Shown here piece after piece: positions 8,510-16,944 of a stretch of 64,000 nt of DNA (the stretch's first letter is position 1; each line of letters starts with the position of its first letter). The notes beneath the pieces were generated by a model that was not told the DNA's origin, made no database searches, and saw only the letters and a program-made list of their open reading frames with translations. Source of the DNA: Phycisphaerales bacterium AB-hyl4 (GTDB lineage Bacteria > Planctomycetota > Phycisphaerae > Phycisphaerales > Phycisphaeraceae); the NCBI GenBank assembly GCA_041821185.1, contig JBGUBD010000013.1, positions 1 through 64,000 on the forward strand, written 5' to 3'. A program made the translations under genes and the position numbers.

Positions 8510-9302
8510 CGGCCGCCTCCCCCGAAATCAGCATGCCCACCCGCTCGCGAATCTGCTCGTAACGCGACCGCTCCGGCAAGTGTTGCCCGTACCACGTCTC
8601 ATCAAACGTAGCCGTCAGTTCCGCCAGCACCGACCGCTCACGATCCGCGCCCCGATACTGCCGGACGTAAGTCCAGTTCGTGCGATGCCGACGAAAGTCA
8701 ATCTTCTTCCGCTCATGCAACCCCGACAGCAGCGACAGATAAACCGCTCGATAAGCCAGCCGAAGGTCCCCCTCGCCCGCCAGCCGCTCCGCCTCCCCCA
8801 TCCATTCCGACCCGCCCGCCGCCAGTGCTTCGCCGCTTTCCAGTGCATCGCGAATTCGCGACCGCCGCACGGGCGTCGCCTGCTCCGCAGCGCTTCGTTC
8901 CTGCAACAGCCGCACCACCGTCAACACCACGAACAGCAGCAGCACACCCGCCAGCACCACGCCAAACCAGCGCATCAACGTACCCAATCCCTCGCCCGCC
9001 CCTTCGCCGAACCAGCTTCGTGCACGCTGCCGAGCGAACAGCCGGTCGAGCGCATCGCCGATCCACGTCCGCAGGTCGTTCCATTGCTGGCTGAACCAAA
9101 GCTCGCTTCGCTCGCCCCCCTGTGCACGCATTTCGCGCCGCTGCCAGCGCGTGAACAGCGGGTCTTCTTTAATCTGCTGAAGATGTGCCCGCGGATCATC
9201 TGTCGGGCCGCCCCGCGCCGCCGCATCCACCTCCGCCCCCGCCTTCGCGGACGCGAAGCCCAGCAGCATGATCGCCATCATCAGCAGCGCCGCTAACCTC
9301 AC
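8502..9302 (-). CDS. DUF4129 domain membrane protein
   Basis: A 266-residue protein. The GTG start at 9302 overlaps the stop of the upstream gene (GTGA) and gives an immediate signal peptide (RLAALLMMAIMLLGFASA). The frame extends to 9455, but that part lies inside the upstream gene. An extracytoplasmic segment, one membrane helix (about residues 130-155), and a cytoplasmic DUF4129 domain follow. The DUF4129 domain ends with AYRAVYLSLLSGLHE, then TNWTYVRQ and TFDETWYG. DUF4129 is a regular companion of MoxR and DUF58. Function unknown. Confidence 0.83.
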   Translation of the reverse strand: MRLAALLMMAIMLLGFASAKAGAEVDAAARGGPTDDPRAHLQQIKEDPLFTRWQRREMRAQGGERSELWFSQQWNDLRTWIGDALDRLFARQRARSWFGEGAGEGLGTLMRWFGVVLAGVLLLFVVLTVVRLLQERSAAEQATPVRRSRIRDALESGEALAAGGSEWMGEAERLAGEGDLRLAYRAVYLSLLSGLHERKKIDFRRHRTNWTYVRQYRGADRERSVLAELTATFDETWYGQHLPERSRYEQIRERVGMLISGEAADG

Positions 9303-10108
9303 GAAGATGCGTCCCCTTCCTGAAGGCGCACCAACCGCCAGTGCAGATCGCTGCCCAGCCGCTTCGCCTGCACATCGTAATACACCAGCACCGCCGCGAT
9401 CGTCCAGAAAAAATCCATCATCAGCCACACCGCAAACACGCTGCCCATCCACCACACCGGGCTCTCCATCGTCAACGCCAGGTCCGTCGTCTCAATGCCC
9501 AGCAAGCTCGGCAGCACCAGCATCACCACAAACCACTGCAACACCATCACGCCCACCAGCAGCACCAGCCCCATCACCACCACCGCCGTCAGCACACGAC
9601 TCACCCGACCCACCGCGCCACCAAGCCAGCGCAGCAGTTGTCCCGCCGTCGGCAGCGTCCGCTGATCGCCTTCCAGCAGCGCGGGCGTAATAAAACTGCC
9701 CAGCAACAACCCCACCACCGGCAGCATGAAAAGAAACAGCCCCCACGTCATCAACGTCGCCGCCACCAGCCGGATGCCCAGCACCCCCGCCCACCGCCGC
9801 CGCAGCGACGTCGGCAGCCGACCGCGCAACGACACCTGCACGCGCTGCTGCAACACGCTCAACCACGCCCATCGCCACAACAGGCTCCCCGCAAGCAGCC
9901 CCGCCGCCAACGGCAGCGCCGAGCGGTCCTCCGCTGTCACCGCATCGATCGCCACCCACGCCGCCGCTGTCAACGGAATCACCGCGAGCACGTAAATCGG
10001 CAACAGCTCACTTCCGCGCTCGCGCACCAGCGCAGCGGCGGCGTCCAACGGCGACAGCGCCGAGCCGCGGCCGAACGGCAACCAAGGCGGCGGCGACGCG
10101 TCGGCCAT
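9299..10108 (-). CDS. polytopic membrane protein of the MoxR operon
   Basis: A 269-residue protein with about five membrane segments and a soluble start (MADASPPPWLPFGRG). The upstream stop and this ATG share a base (TGATG at 10106-10110), so translation is coupled and the longer frame to 10159 is not needed. A Leu/Val-rich helix bundle is interrupted by a basic loop (SLRGRLPTSLRRRW). The C-terminus DVQAKRLGSDLHWRL is cytoplasmic. I recognise no Pfam family; its constant place upstream of DUF4129 suggests a membrane subunit of the system. Confidence 0.75.
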   Translation of the reverse strand: MADASPPPWLPFGRGSALSPLDAAAALVRERGSELLPIYVLAVIPLTAAAWVAIDAVTAEDRSALPLAAGLLAGSLLWRWAWLSVLQQRVQVSLRGRLPTSLRRRWAGVLGIRLVAATLMTWGLFLFMLPVVGLLLGSFITPALLEGDQRTLPTAGQLLRWLGGAVGRVSRVLTAVVVMGLVLLVGVMVLQWFVVMLVLPSLLGIETTDLALTMESPVWWMGSVFAVWLMMDFFWTIAAVLVYYDVQAKRLGSDLHWRLVRLQEGDASS

Positions 10109-10410
10109 CACACCACCTCCATCTGAAGCATGTCGATCATCAGCCGCAACGCCAGCCAATAGAAAACAAACAACCCGCCCAGCAGCACCGGACTCAGCAG
10201 CACCATCGCCACACTCACCACCCGCTCCCTGCCGGTCGCGGCCGACGCCGCCGCCCGCCGAGCCTTCAACTGCTCCAACCCCTCACGCGAATAGTTCACG
10301 CCCTCGTAGCGCGTCGAACACTCGGCGCAAATCGGGTTGCTCGTCACCACGCACACGCCAATAGCGCGTCGGCCCGGGTGGTTGTAACAGTGACGCTGAA
10401 TCGACGCCAT
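10108..10410 (-). CDS. small B-box-like zinc-finger membrane protein
   Basis: A 100-residue protein, first gene of the six-gene - operon. A B-box-like zinc module (CYNHPGRRA, VC, ICAEC, at about residues 8-33) is followed by a basic Ala-rich linker and one or two C-terminal membrane helices. ATG 10410 is preceded by GGGGAG; a GTG at 10431 is possible but has no clear ribosome site. The Cys/His spacing is identical to that of the protein at 3733-4326. The module probably recruits another subunit to the membrane. Confidence 0.7.
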   Translation of the reverse strand: MASIQRHCYNHPGRRAIGVCVVTSNPICAECSTRYEGVNYSREGLEQLKARRAAASAATGRERVVSVAMVLLSPVLLGGLFVFYWLALRLMIDMLQMEVV

Positions 10411-10483
10411 CCGACCCACTCCCCGCCTCACCAGGCCATCACCGGCAATCGAACAAAACTCAGATCATGCCCACGTCGGCCGC

Positions 10484-10489
10484 ATTATA
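10484..10489 (-). promoter_or_regulatory. consensus -10 box upstream of the MoxR operon
   Basis: On the - strand this reads TATAAT, a perfect -10 hexamer, about 75 nt before the first start codon of the MoxR/DUF58 operon at 10410. The expected -35 position is poor (GGTCGG), so this is a partial promoter call. Confidence 0.4.
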
Positions 10490-10526
10490 CGCGATGCCCT
10501 CGCCAACCGACCTTCCCAACCTCACC

Positions 10527-11315
10527 TCATCCGTCCCGACGACGCAGGACCAACACCTTGTCCAGCTCACCATCGCCCAGCGAAACCAGTTGCTCAACGT
10601 CATGATGAAAGTTGTACGTCGCCACATGCTCCAGCGTCGGCACGGACGCCAGCAGCCGCCGCAACTGCCTCTCGCTGTAGGTTCGGAAAGTCCACTGCGT
10701 TTGATACCGCCGCGTCGCGCCGTCCGCCTGCACCACCAGCCTGCTGCGGACCTGCTGGGCACGCTTGCGACGGTCCGCAGGCCAGGCCTGAACGTTACAA
10801 ACCACGTCAACCCCATCACGCTGGCCGACCCATCGCTCGCGCGTCCGCCCGCGGTCATCGTAATCCGTCAGATGCAGCCCCAGCACATAAACACCGCCCG
10901 GCCGAAGCGACCGTGCCATACGTTGCAAATGGTCGCGCGCCGCCGCCTCGTCAGCCAGATAAAGAAACGTGCTCACCAGACAGTGTGCGAAATCAAACCG
11001 CTTGCGATAGTGAAAACGCTCAAGTCGAGCCTGCTTCAACTCACCCGCCACGTTCGCATCATCAAGCCGTCCGCCGGCGAATTCGAGCATCGGCAAGCTC
11101 ACATCGAAACCGCTTACCTCACACCCCCGCCGACCGAGTTCCGCCATCAACCGACCCGTCCCGCAAGCCGGCTCCAGCACCCGCCCAACCGCCGCGCCGC
11201 CGTACCACTCAAATACCGCCTGCAGAAAATCCGCCTCCCGCCGCGTGCCTTCATCAAAAATAATGTCGTAATAAAGCGGCGTCCGGTACCAGTCAGAAGG
11301 CTCGTAAGTCGGCAT
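10527..11315 (-). CDS. class I SAM-dependent methyltransferase
   Basis: A 262-residue Rossmann-fold methyltransferase. Motif I is VLEPACGTGRLMAELG (about residues 44-59), motif II GFDVSLPML, and motif post-I/IV FDFAHCLVSTFLYL, followed by LRPGGVYVLGLHL. The substrate cannot be told from sequence. The start at MPTYEPSDWYR fits the family N-terminus (xxWYxxxxYYDxIF). It lies between the MoxR operon and the GNAT gene, all on the - strand, with a 70-bp gap to the GNAT stop, so it may be a separate unit. Confidence 0.85.
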   Translation of the reverse strand: MPTYEPSDWYRTPLYYDIIFDEGTRREADFLQAVFEWYGGAAVGRVLEPACGTGRLMAELGRRGCEVSGFDVSLPMLEFAGGRLDDANVAGELKQARLERFHYRKRFDFAHCLVSTFLYLADEAAARDHLQRMARSLRPGGVYVLGLHLTDYDDRGRTRERWVGQRDGVDVVCNVQAWPADRRKRAQQVRSRLVVQADGATRRYQTQWTFRTYSERQLRRLLASVPTLEHVATYNFHHDVEQLVSLGDGELDKVLVLRRRDG

Positions 11316-11385
11316 AAAAGTCCAGCACCCTTGCAAACGCAAACAAGCAATCTCAACTCAACCTCAACGCAACCTCCCGACACCC

Positions 11386-12129
11386 TCAGATATCCGAGCC
11401 GGCCGTGTCGTCCTGCAACTGGCGTTCAAACTTCTTGCCCTGGCCCGCGATGTCTTCGGGGCGCGCAACCTCGGGGTTGATCCACTCGATCAGCGCCGCG
11501 TAGCCGAGGCTGTCCTCGTCGTCATCGAGATAATCGCTCACGACCGCGAGCACCTTGAACCCCTGCTTGAGCTGAAAGCTCAGCGTCGGGTCACCCAGTT
11601 CGCCCGACATGACTTTGGCAACGTAATGCCTCGGCGTCAGCTCGTCCGCGTGACCGTGGTAGCCGCGCAGGCGCGCCCCCGCGCGGATTCGCCGCAGGCC
11701 GAGCACGCGACACAGCTCCCGCCGCGCCGCGTAAAGCGCTTTACCAATCCCCTTCCCCTGGTGGTCGGGGTGCACCATGACTTCCGCGCCGTAGAGGGTT
11801 CGCCCTTCGGGGTCATGTGTGTCAAACGTACCGCCGCCGGTGAAGTCCATCCACGTATCGCTGGTTTCGTAGTCGTCCCAGAGCAGGATAAGGCTCGCTG
11901 CCATGCCGACGACCGCGCCCGAATCGCGATCGACCGCCACGAGTTGGCCCTGCGGAAAAACGCGCAAATGCGACAGCAGCTCTTCAGGCAGCCAGCGTTG
12001 CTTGCGCTTCTGGCCGTAGACAAGTCGACTCATCGCGACGATGGGTTCGATGTCCTCCGATCGCGTGTTGCGAACGGTAACGTGGGGATGATTGGCGTTG
12101 ACCGTCGACAGATTGATGTCGGTACACAT
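11386..12129 (-). CDS. GNAT acetyltransferase, GNAT half of a GNAT/nitrilase pair
   Basis: A 247-residue GNAT protein. The acetyl-CoA-binding signature VHPDHQGKGIGKALY is at about residues 117-131, and ARLRGYHGHADELTPRHYV follows. This second block, plus LSFQLKQGF, matches my memory of the N-terminal half of bifunctional GNAT/carbon-nitrogen hydrolase proteins. ATG 12129 gives a natural start; the frame upstream to 12192 is probably untranslated. The hydrolase half is coded separately 114 bp upstream on the same strand, so the two probably act together. Substrate unknown. Confidence 0.85.
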   Translation of the reverse strand: MCTDINLSTVNANHPHVTVRNTRSEDIEPIVAMSRLVYGQKRKQRWLPEELLSHLRVFPQGQLVAVDRDSGAVVGMAASLILLWDDYETSDTWMDFTGGGTFDTHDPEGRTLYGAEVMVHPDHQGKGIGKALYAARRELCRVLGLRRIRAGARLRGYHGHADELTPRHYVAKVMSGELGDPTLSFQLKQGFKVLAVVSDYLDDDEDSLGYAALIEWINPEVARPEDIAGQGKKFERQLQDDTAGSDI

Positions 12130-12243
12130 AAAAATGCGAATCTCACCTCGCCGCTCCGGAACACCGCGAGGGCCTTGTCGATCGCCCCGCACACTTCGCG
12201 CGAGGCTGCCGGGTTCAAAAGTTCAGTCAGCCAGCAGCCGACC

Positions 12244-13137
12244 CTACAGCCGCACGACTTCCAGCGAAGCGGCGACCTCGGCACTGCTTACGCTGTCGGT
12301 CAGTGGCAGCACCGTACCCATCTCCCGGCTCTCTCTGATTCTATCGATGTCGAGCTCGGCAATCACCATGCTTTCCTGATTCGGAATCCCCTCCGCCACA
12401 ATGCCATCGCGCGCGAACGCGAAATCGCTCGGCGAAAGAATCGACGCCTGCCCATAATTCAACGACACGGCAGGCACTTGCGGCAGCGACCCCACCGTGC
12501 CCGAATGAATCACATACATCTGATTCTCAATCGCCCGCGCCGCGGCACAATACCGCACACGCAAAAACCCCTGCCGTTCATCGGTGCACGAAGGCACGAT
12601 CAGAATGTACGCCCCCTGCCGAGCCGCCGCCCGCGCCAGCTCCGGAAACTCCACGTCGTAACAGATCGTGATCGCCATCTTGCCCAAAGCCGTGTCGAAG
12701 ACCTTGAACTTGTCGTGTGGCGAGATGCACCACTCTTCCTTCTCAAACCGCGTCATGTGCAGCTTGCCCTGCACGTCCCAATCCCCGTTCGGGCTGAACA
12801 GGTAGCATTCGTTATAAACCGTCTCCATGTCCGGCGGATCGACGGCCGGCAGCGTACCGCCAACAATGTAAAGCCCGCTCTCTCGCGCGAGGCCGCGCAT
12901 GAGTTCGACAATCTCATCTTCCAACGCCGCAAGGTGGCGGATCTGTTCCTTGATCGGCCGATGAATATTGTTGAGCGTGAGCAATTGGCAAGTGAAGTAT
13001 TCCGGAAACACCAGCAGCGAACACTTGTAGTCCGCCGCCGTCCAGACGAGGGCCGACACCTGGTCGGCAAACTCCTCAAAGCGCTCGACCGGCCGAATGA
13101 AATACTGCAAGCTGGCGACGCGGATGCGGTTCATCAT
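12244..13137 (-). CDS. carbon-nitrogen hydrolase (nitrilase superfamily)
   Basis: A 297-residue hydrolase. The catalytic triad is visible: Glu in LLVFPEYFT, Lys in GKLHMTRFEKEEW, and Cys in ITICYDVEFPE. It should hydrolyse an amide or nitrile C-N bond, with substrate unknown. Two ATGs are adjacent (13137 and 13134), with AGGA a few bases upstream. It precedes the GNAT gene and follows lepA on the same strand. In many bacteria this hydrolase is fused to the C-terminus of the GNAT domain; here the halves are separate genes and in the opposite order. Confidence 0.9.
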   Translation of the reverse strand: MMNRIRVASLQYFIRPVERFEEFADQVSALVWTAADYKCSLLVFPEYFTCQLLTLNNIHRPIKEQIRHLAALEDEIVELMRGLARESGLYIVGGTLPAVDPPDMETVYNECYLFSPNGDWDVQGKLHMTRFEKEEWCISPHDKFKVFDTALGKMAITICYDVEFPELARAAARQGAYILIVPSCTDERQGFLRVRYCAAARAIENQMYVIHSGTVGSLPQVPAVSLNYGQASILSPSDFAFARDGIVAEGIPNQESMVIAELDIDRIRESREMGTVLPLTDSVSSAEVAASLEVVRL

Positions 13138-13161
13138 TGGTCCTGTCCGTTTCAGTTCAAG

Positions 13162-13262
13162 GCAAACCACGAAGGCACGAAGGGAAATCGAAAAAAAAGC
13201 AAAACCATCTTCTGCCTTCCTTCGTGCTCTCTTCGTGACCTTCGTATCTTCGTGGCAAATCC
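13162..13262. repeat. CACGAAG-type inverted repeat, lepA to nitrilase gap
   Basis: Two left-hand units (ACCACGAAGG, CACGAAGG near 13167-13183) face four right-hand units of type CTTCGTG between 13217 and 13254. An A-rich loop (eight A in a row near 13191) separates them. The unit spacing is 9-11 nt, so the array reads as short imperfect tandem copies in inverted orientation. It is far poorer in GC than the neighbouring genes. I recall similar units in intergenic DNA of planctomycetes, which is unverified here. Confidence 0.65.
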
Positions 13263-13287
13263 GTCGATCATTCAGAAAGCTACCGGA

Positions 13288-15099
13288 TCAACTGTCCCCC
13301 GGATCGAGCACTGCCATGAACGCTTCCTGCGGGATGTCGACCGTACCGATGCGCTTCATGCGCTCCTTGCCCTTTTTCTGTTTCTCCAGCAACTTGCGTT
13401 TACGCGACACGTCGCCGCCGTAGCATTTGGCGGTGACGTTCTTGCGCATCGCCTTGATCGACTCGCGGGCGATGATCTTGCCGCCGATCGCCGCTTGCAG
13501 CGGAATCTCGAACATGTGGCGGTCGATCTCTTCCTTCAACCGCTTCAACAGCGATCGCCCGCGAAGGTCGGCCTTGTCCTTATGAACAATCACGGACAGC
13601 GCATCCACCGGCGTTCCGTTGATCAGAATGTCCATCTTCACAAGGCTGTCCTTGCGGAAGCCCTTGATGTTGTAATCCATCGTGCCGTAGCCACGCGTGA
13701 TCGACTTCAGCTTGTCGTAGAAGTCGAAAATGATTTCCGCCAACGGCAGCTCGTACTTGAGAATCTGCCGACTGTCGGAAAGGTACGTCTGGCTGACGTA
13801 CTGCCCGCGCCGGGTTTCGCACAGCCGCATCAGGTCGCCGATGCAGTCGTTAGGCGTGATGATTTCAATATCGACAATCGGCTCGCGCACCTCCGCGATC
13901 TGCGAGGGGTCCGGCAGGTCGGAAGGGTTGGTGATCTGCATGACGCGTTCGCTGTTCTGCGACGCAGCGCCGGTCTTGACCACCTCATACGTGACGGTCG
14001 GCGCGGTCTGGACAATGCCGACATTGCCTTCGCGCTCAAGCCTTTCCTGAATGATGTCCATGTGGAGCATGCCCAGGAAGCCGCAGCGGAAGCCGAAGCC
14101 CAGCGCTTCGCTGGATGTTGGCTGATAGGTGAAGCTCGCATCATTGAGGTGCAGCCGGTCGATGGCGTCGCGCAGCTCGTCGAACTTCGTATCGCCTGAC
14201 GGGTAGAAGTCGCAGAAGACCATCTGCTGCGGCTCGCGGTAGCCGGGCAGGGGCTCGGGGGCGGGGTCGGTGTCGCGGGTGATGGTGTCGCCGATGTTGA
14301 CGTCGTCGAGCGTCTTGATGTTGGCGACCATGTAACCGACTTCGCCGGCTTCGATCGGCTGCTTGTAGCTGGTCATCTTCGGCGTGAACTTGCCGATGTC
14401 GACGATGGGGAAGACTCGGCCGGTGCCCATCATGCGGATGCGGTCGCCGACCTGCAGCTTGCCGTTCATCATACGGAAGTAGGTGATCACGCCGCGATAG
14501 TCGTCATACTCGCTGTCGAAGATGAGCGCCTGCGTTTTGGCTTCGGTCTTACCCTTGGGGCCGGGCAGCCGATCGCAGATGGCGGCCAGCAGTTCGCCGA
14601 TGCCCTGTCCGGTCTTGGCGGAGGTGAAGATGCAGTCGTCCGCCGGGATGCCGAGCGTCTGCTCCATCTCCAGCGCGATCTCCTCCGGCCGGGCGCTGGG
14701 CAGATCGATCTTGTTGATGACGGGAATGATTTCAAGGTCGGCTTCGATGGCCATGTACGCATTGGCGACCGTCTGCGCCTCGACGCCCTGCGATGCGTCG
14801 ACGACGAGGATCGCCCCTTCGCACGCGAGCAGGGCGCGCGAGACTTCGTAATGGAAGTCAACGTGGCCGGGCGTGTCGATGAAGTTCAGCAGGAAGTCGT
14901 CGCCGTTGTGCACATGCTTGACCGACACCGCGGAGGCCTTGATGGTGATGCCTCGCTCGCGTTCGAGGTCCATATCGTCGAGCGTCTGCTCGCGGGCCTC
15001 GCGGTCGGTGACGGCGCCGGTGAACTGGAGCATGCGGTCGGCGAGCGTGCTCTTGCCGTGGTCAATATGCGCGATAATACAGAAGTTGCGGATGTTCAT
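13288..15099 (-). CDS. lepA: Elongation factor 4 (LepA) GTPase
   Basis: A full-length 603-residue LepA/EF4, a ribosome-associated GTPase that aids translation or ribosome assembly under stress. The G domain has AHIDHGKST (G1), RERGITIKA (G2), DTPGHVDF (G3) and NKIDLPSA (G4). EF-G-like domains II, III and V follow, then the LepA-specific C-terminus (KAMRKNVTAKCYGGD, SRKRKLLEKQKKGK). It begins at ATG 15099 and is divergent from pyrH. Nitrilase and GNAT genes follow on the same strand after a repeat-filled 150-bp gap. Confidence 0.97.
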   Translation of the reverse strand: MNIRNFCIIAHIDHGKSTLADRMLQFTGAVTDREAREQTLDDMDLERERGITIKASAVSVKHVHNGDDFLLNFIDTPGHVDFHYEVSRALLACEGAILVVDASQGVEAQTVANAYMAIEADLEIIPVINKIDLPSARPEEIALEMEQTLGIPADDCIFTSAKTGQGIGELLAAICDRLPGPKGKTEAKTQALIFDSEYDDYRGVITYFRMMNGKLQVGDRIRMMGTGRVFPIVDIGKFTPKMTSYKQPIEAGEVGYMVANIKTLDDVNIGDTITRDTDPAPEPLPGYREPQQMVFCDFYPSGDTKFDELRDAIDRLHLNDASFTYQPTSSEALGFGFRCGFLGMLHMDIIQERLEREGNVGIVQTAPTVTYEVVKTGAASQNSERVMQITNPSDLPDPSQIAEVREPIVDIEIITPNDCIGDLMRLCETRRGQYVSQTYLSDSRQILKYELPLAEIIFDFYDKLKSITRGYGTMDYNIKGFRKDSLVKMDILINGTPVDALSVIVHKDKADLRGRSLLKRLKEEIDRHMFEIPLQAAIGGKIIARESIKAMRKNVTAKCYGGDVSRKRKLLEKQKKGKERMKRIGTVDIPQEAFMAVLDPGDS

Positions 15100-15157
15100 G
15101 CGTAGCGGTCGTTAAGGTTCGGGGGCCCATGGTCCGGGGAGACGCCTATTCTAGCAC

Positions 15158-15235
15158 GTTAGCCGCGAAGCGCCGCGGAGCGCGTTTCGTGGATAACACC
15201 CAACCCGACGCGCTCCGCGGCGCTTCACGGCTAAC
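15158..15235. repeat. dispersed hairpin family B, paired copy
   Basis: Two 27-nt arms, 15158-15184 and 15209-15235, are inverted with one mismatch around a 24-nt centre. The outer ends read GTTAGCCGCG and its complement; the inner part is CGCCGCGGAGCGCG. The element sits in the gap between the divergent lepA and pyrH genes, where no terminator is expected, so it is better read as a dispersed REPIN-like element. Confidence 0.8.
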
Positions 15236-15303
15236 CCTGCGCGGGCCCCCAACTTGACGCCACTGCACATACCCGCTGAAATGACCCACCACGACACCCA
15301 ACC

Positions 15304-16083
15304 ATGACCAGCACACCCCCCGACCAGCCCGACGCCGACCCGGCCCGCCCGGACACGGCCGCCCCCGCCCCGCGCTATCGCCGCGCCCTGCTGAAAATCT
15401 CCGGCGAAGCGTTTTCCAAGCCTGGCAACTTCGGCATCGACGGCGATGAACTGGACATCATCGCCCGCGAGATCGCCGACGCCGCGAAAGTCGGCACGCA
15501 ACTGGCGGTCGTCGTGGGCGGCGGCAACATCATCCGCGGCGCCCAACTCGCCCAGGCCGGCCACATCCAGCAGGCCACCGCCGACTACATGGGCATGCTC
15601 GGCACGGCCCTCAACGGACTCGCCCTCAAGGAAGCGTTGGAAAACCTCGGCCAGCCGGCCCGCGTGCTCAGTGCCCTGAATCTCTCCTCCGTCGCCGAGA
15701 CGTTCATCCGCGGCCGAGCGATTCGCCACCTTGAAAAGGGCCGCGTCGTCATCTTCGTCGCCGGCACGGGCAACCCGTTCTTCACCACAGACTCGGCCGC
15801 GAGCCTCCGCGCCGCGGAGATCGGCGCGGACGTCCTGCTCAAAGCCACCAAGGTCGACGGCATCTACGATCGTGACCCGCACAAGCACAGCGACGCGAAA
15901 CGCTACGACCGCCTGACCTTCCGCGAAGCCATCGAACAGCAGCTCAAGATCATGGACATCACCGCTTTCAGCATGTGCATGGACCGCAACATTCCCGTGG
16001 TGGTGTTCAACATGAAAGAGCCCGGCCACATCGCGGAAGTCGTGCGAGGCATGAATCACGGCACGCGCGTGGAGATGGATTGA
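15304..16083 (+). CDS. pyrH: UMP kinase
   Basis: A 259-residue hexameric UMP kinase that makes UDP from UMP and ATP in pyrimidine synthesis. Motifs are LLKISGEAFSK (phosphate binding), VVVGGGNIIRG, FVAGTGNPFFTTDSAA (UMP site) and LLKATKVDGIYDRDP. The N-terminus carries about 24 extra residues rich in Pro, Asp and Ala before the conserved start, so an internal start is possible, but no ATG lies between. It precedes frr in the usual pyrH-frr order, though the elongation factor gene tsf is not upstream. Confidence 0.96.
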   Translation: MTSTPPDQPDADPARPDTAAPAPRYRRALLKISGEAFSKPGNFGIDGDELDIIAREIADAAKVGTQLAVVVGGGNIIRGAQLAQAGHIQQATADYMGMLGTALNGLALKEALENLGQPARVLSALNLSSVAETFIRGRAIRHLEKGRVVIFVAGTGNPFFTTDSAASLRAAEIGADVLLKATKVDGIYDRDPHKHSDAKRYDRLTFREAIEQQLKIMDITAFSMCMDRNIPVVVFNMKEPGHIAEVVRGMNHGTRVEMD

Positions 16084-16187
16084 GAATTGCTGATTGCTGA
16101 TTTCTAATCGCTGATTTAAGACCAAGCCCAACGCGAGCATTCACCAACTTCAGCAATCAGCAATCAGCAATTAGAAATTAGCAATTC
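16084..16187. repeat. AT-rich heptamer inverted repeat between pyrH and frr
   Basis: The left arm, starting at 16084, is a run of 7-nt units of type ATTGCTG. The right arm, 16151-16187, is the complementary run (CAGCAAT units). The arms begin right after the pyrH stop and end 22 bp before the frr start. Base composition is strikingly AT-rich against the neighbouring genes. Transcribed, it would form an imperfect hairpin between two cotranscribed genes. Confidence 0.75.
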
Positions 16188-16208
16188 CCCACAGGGAGCG
16201 AAGCGACT

Positions 16209-16775
16209 ATGGACCTTGACGAAATTCTGTTGGAAGCTGAAGAGGCGATGGACAAAGCCCTTGATTACCTCAAGGGCGAGCTGCGCGGCGTACGCACCGG
16301 CCGGGCGTCCACCGGGCTCGTGGACTACATCAAGGTCGAATACTACGGCTCGCCGACCGACCTGCGCCAGTTGGCCATCATCAGCGTGCCCGAGCCGACG
16401 CAACTGCTGATCAAGCCGTTCGACGCGACCAGCTCGGGCGAGATCGTCAAGGCCATCGAAAAGTCGGGCCTTGGCCTGAATCCCGTCAATGAAGGCAAGC
16501 AGATCCGCCTGTCGCTGCCGGCTTTGAGCGGCGAGCGTCGGCAGCAGCTCGTCGCGAGCGTCAAGCAGATGGGCGAGCAGGCCAAGGTAACCATCCGCAA
16601 CGCCCGCCGCGATGCGAACAAGCACATCGACCAGGCCGGCAAGGACAAGTCCAACCCCGTGCCCGAAGACGCCGTGGACGCAACCAAGGACGACGTGCAG
16701 GAACTGACCAAGAAGTACGAAGGCCAGGTCGATCAGGCGGTGGAGGCGAAGGTCAAAGAGGTGCAGGAAATCTGA
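16209..16775 (+). CDS. frr: Ribosome recycling factor
   Basis: A 188-residue RRF, which with EF-G splits post-termination ribosomes. Visible are the two-domain signature with RTGRASTGLVDYIKVEYYG near residues 30-48, PFDATSSGEI and the LPALSGERRQQLV helix, then a long helical C-terminus. GGGAG upstream of ATG 16209 supports this start. The gene follows pyrH after the 125-bp repeat-filled gap. Confidence 0.96.
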   Translation: MDLDEILLEAEEAMDKALDYLKGELRGVRTGRASTGLVDYIKVEYYGSPTDLRQLAIISVPEPTQLLIKPFDATSSGEIVKAIEKSGLGLNPVNEGKQIRLSLPALSGERRQQLVASVKQMGEQAKVTIRNARRDANKHIDQAGKDKSNPVPEDAVDATKDDVQELTKKYEGQVDQAVEAKVKEVQEI

Positions 16776-16944
16776 CGCCGTCTACCGGGAGATGCGGTGG
16801 GTTGATAATGCCTTTCCGCTGGGCTCACCGCGTCCGATCGGGTAGGATGATCGCTGTACACTGACGGCTGAATGCCTGGCTCGGGGCCTATGGATCGGGC
16901 AGGCCAGGCTGGCGATTCCAATCGGCAAACGGTGAGTGATCAAC

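Noticed and set aside
11626..14199. An 857-codon open frame on the + strand
   Set aside because: It runs antisense to GNAT, nitrilase and lepA, all of which have intact motifs; the frame has none.
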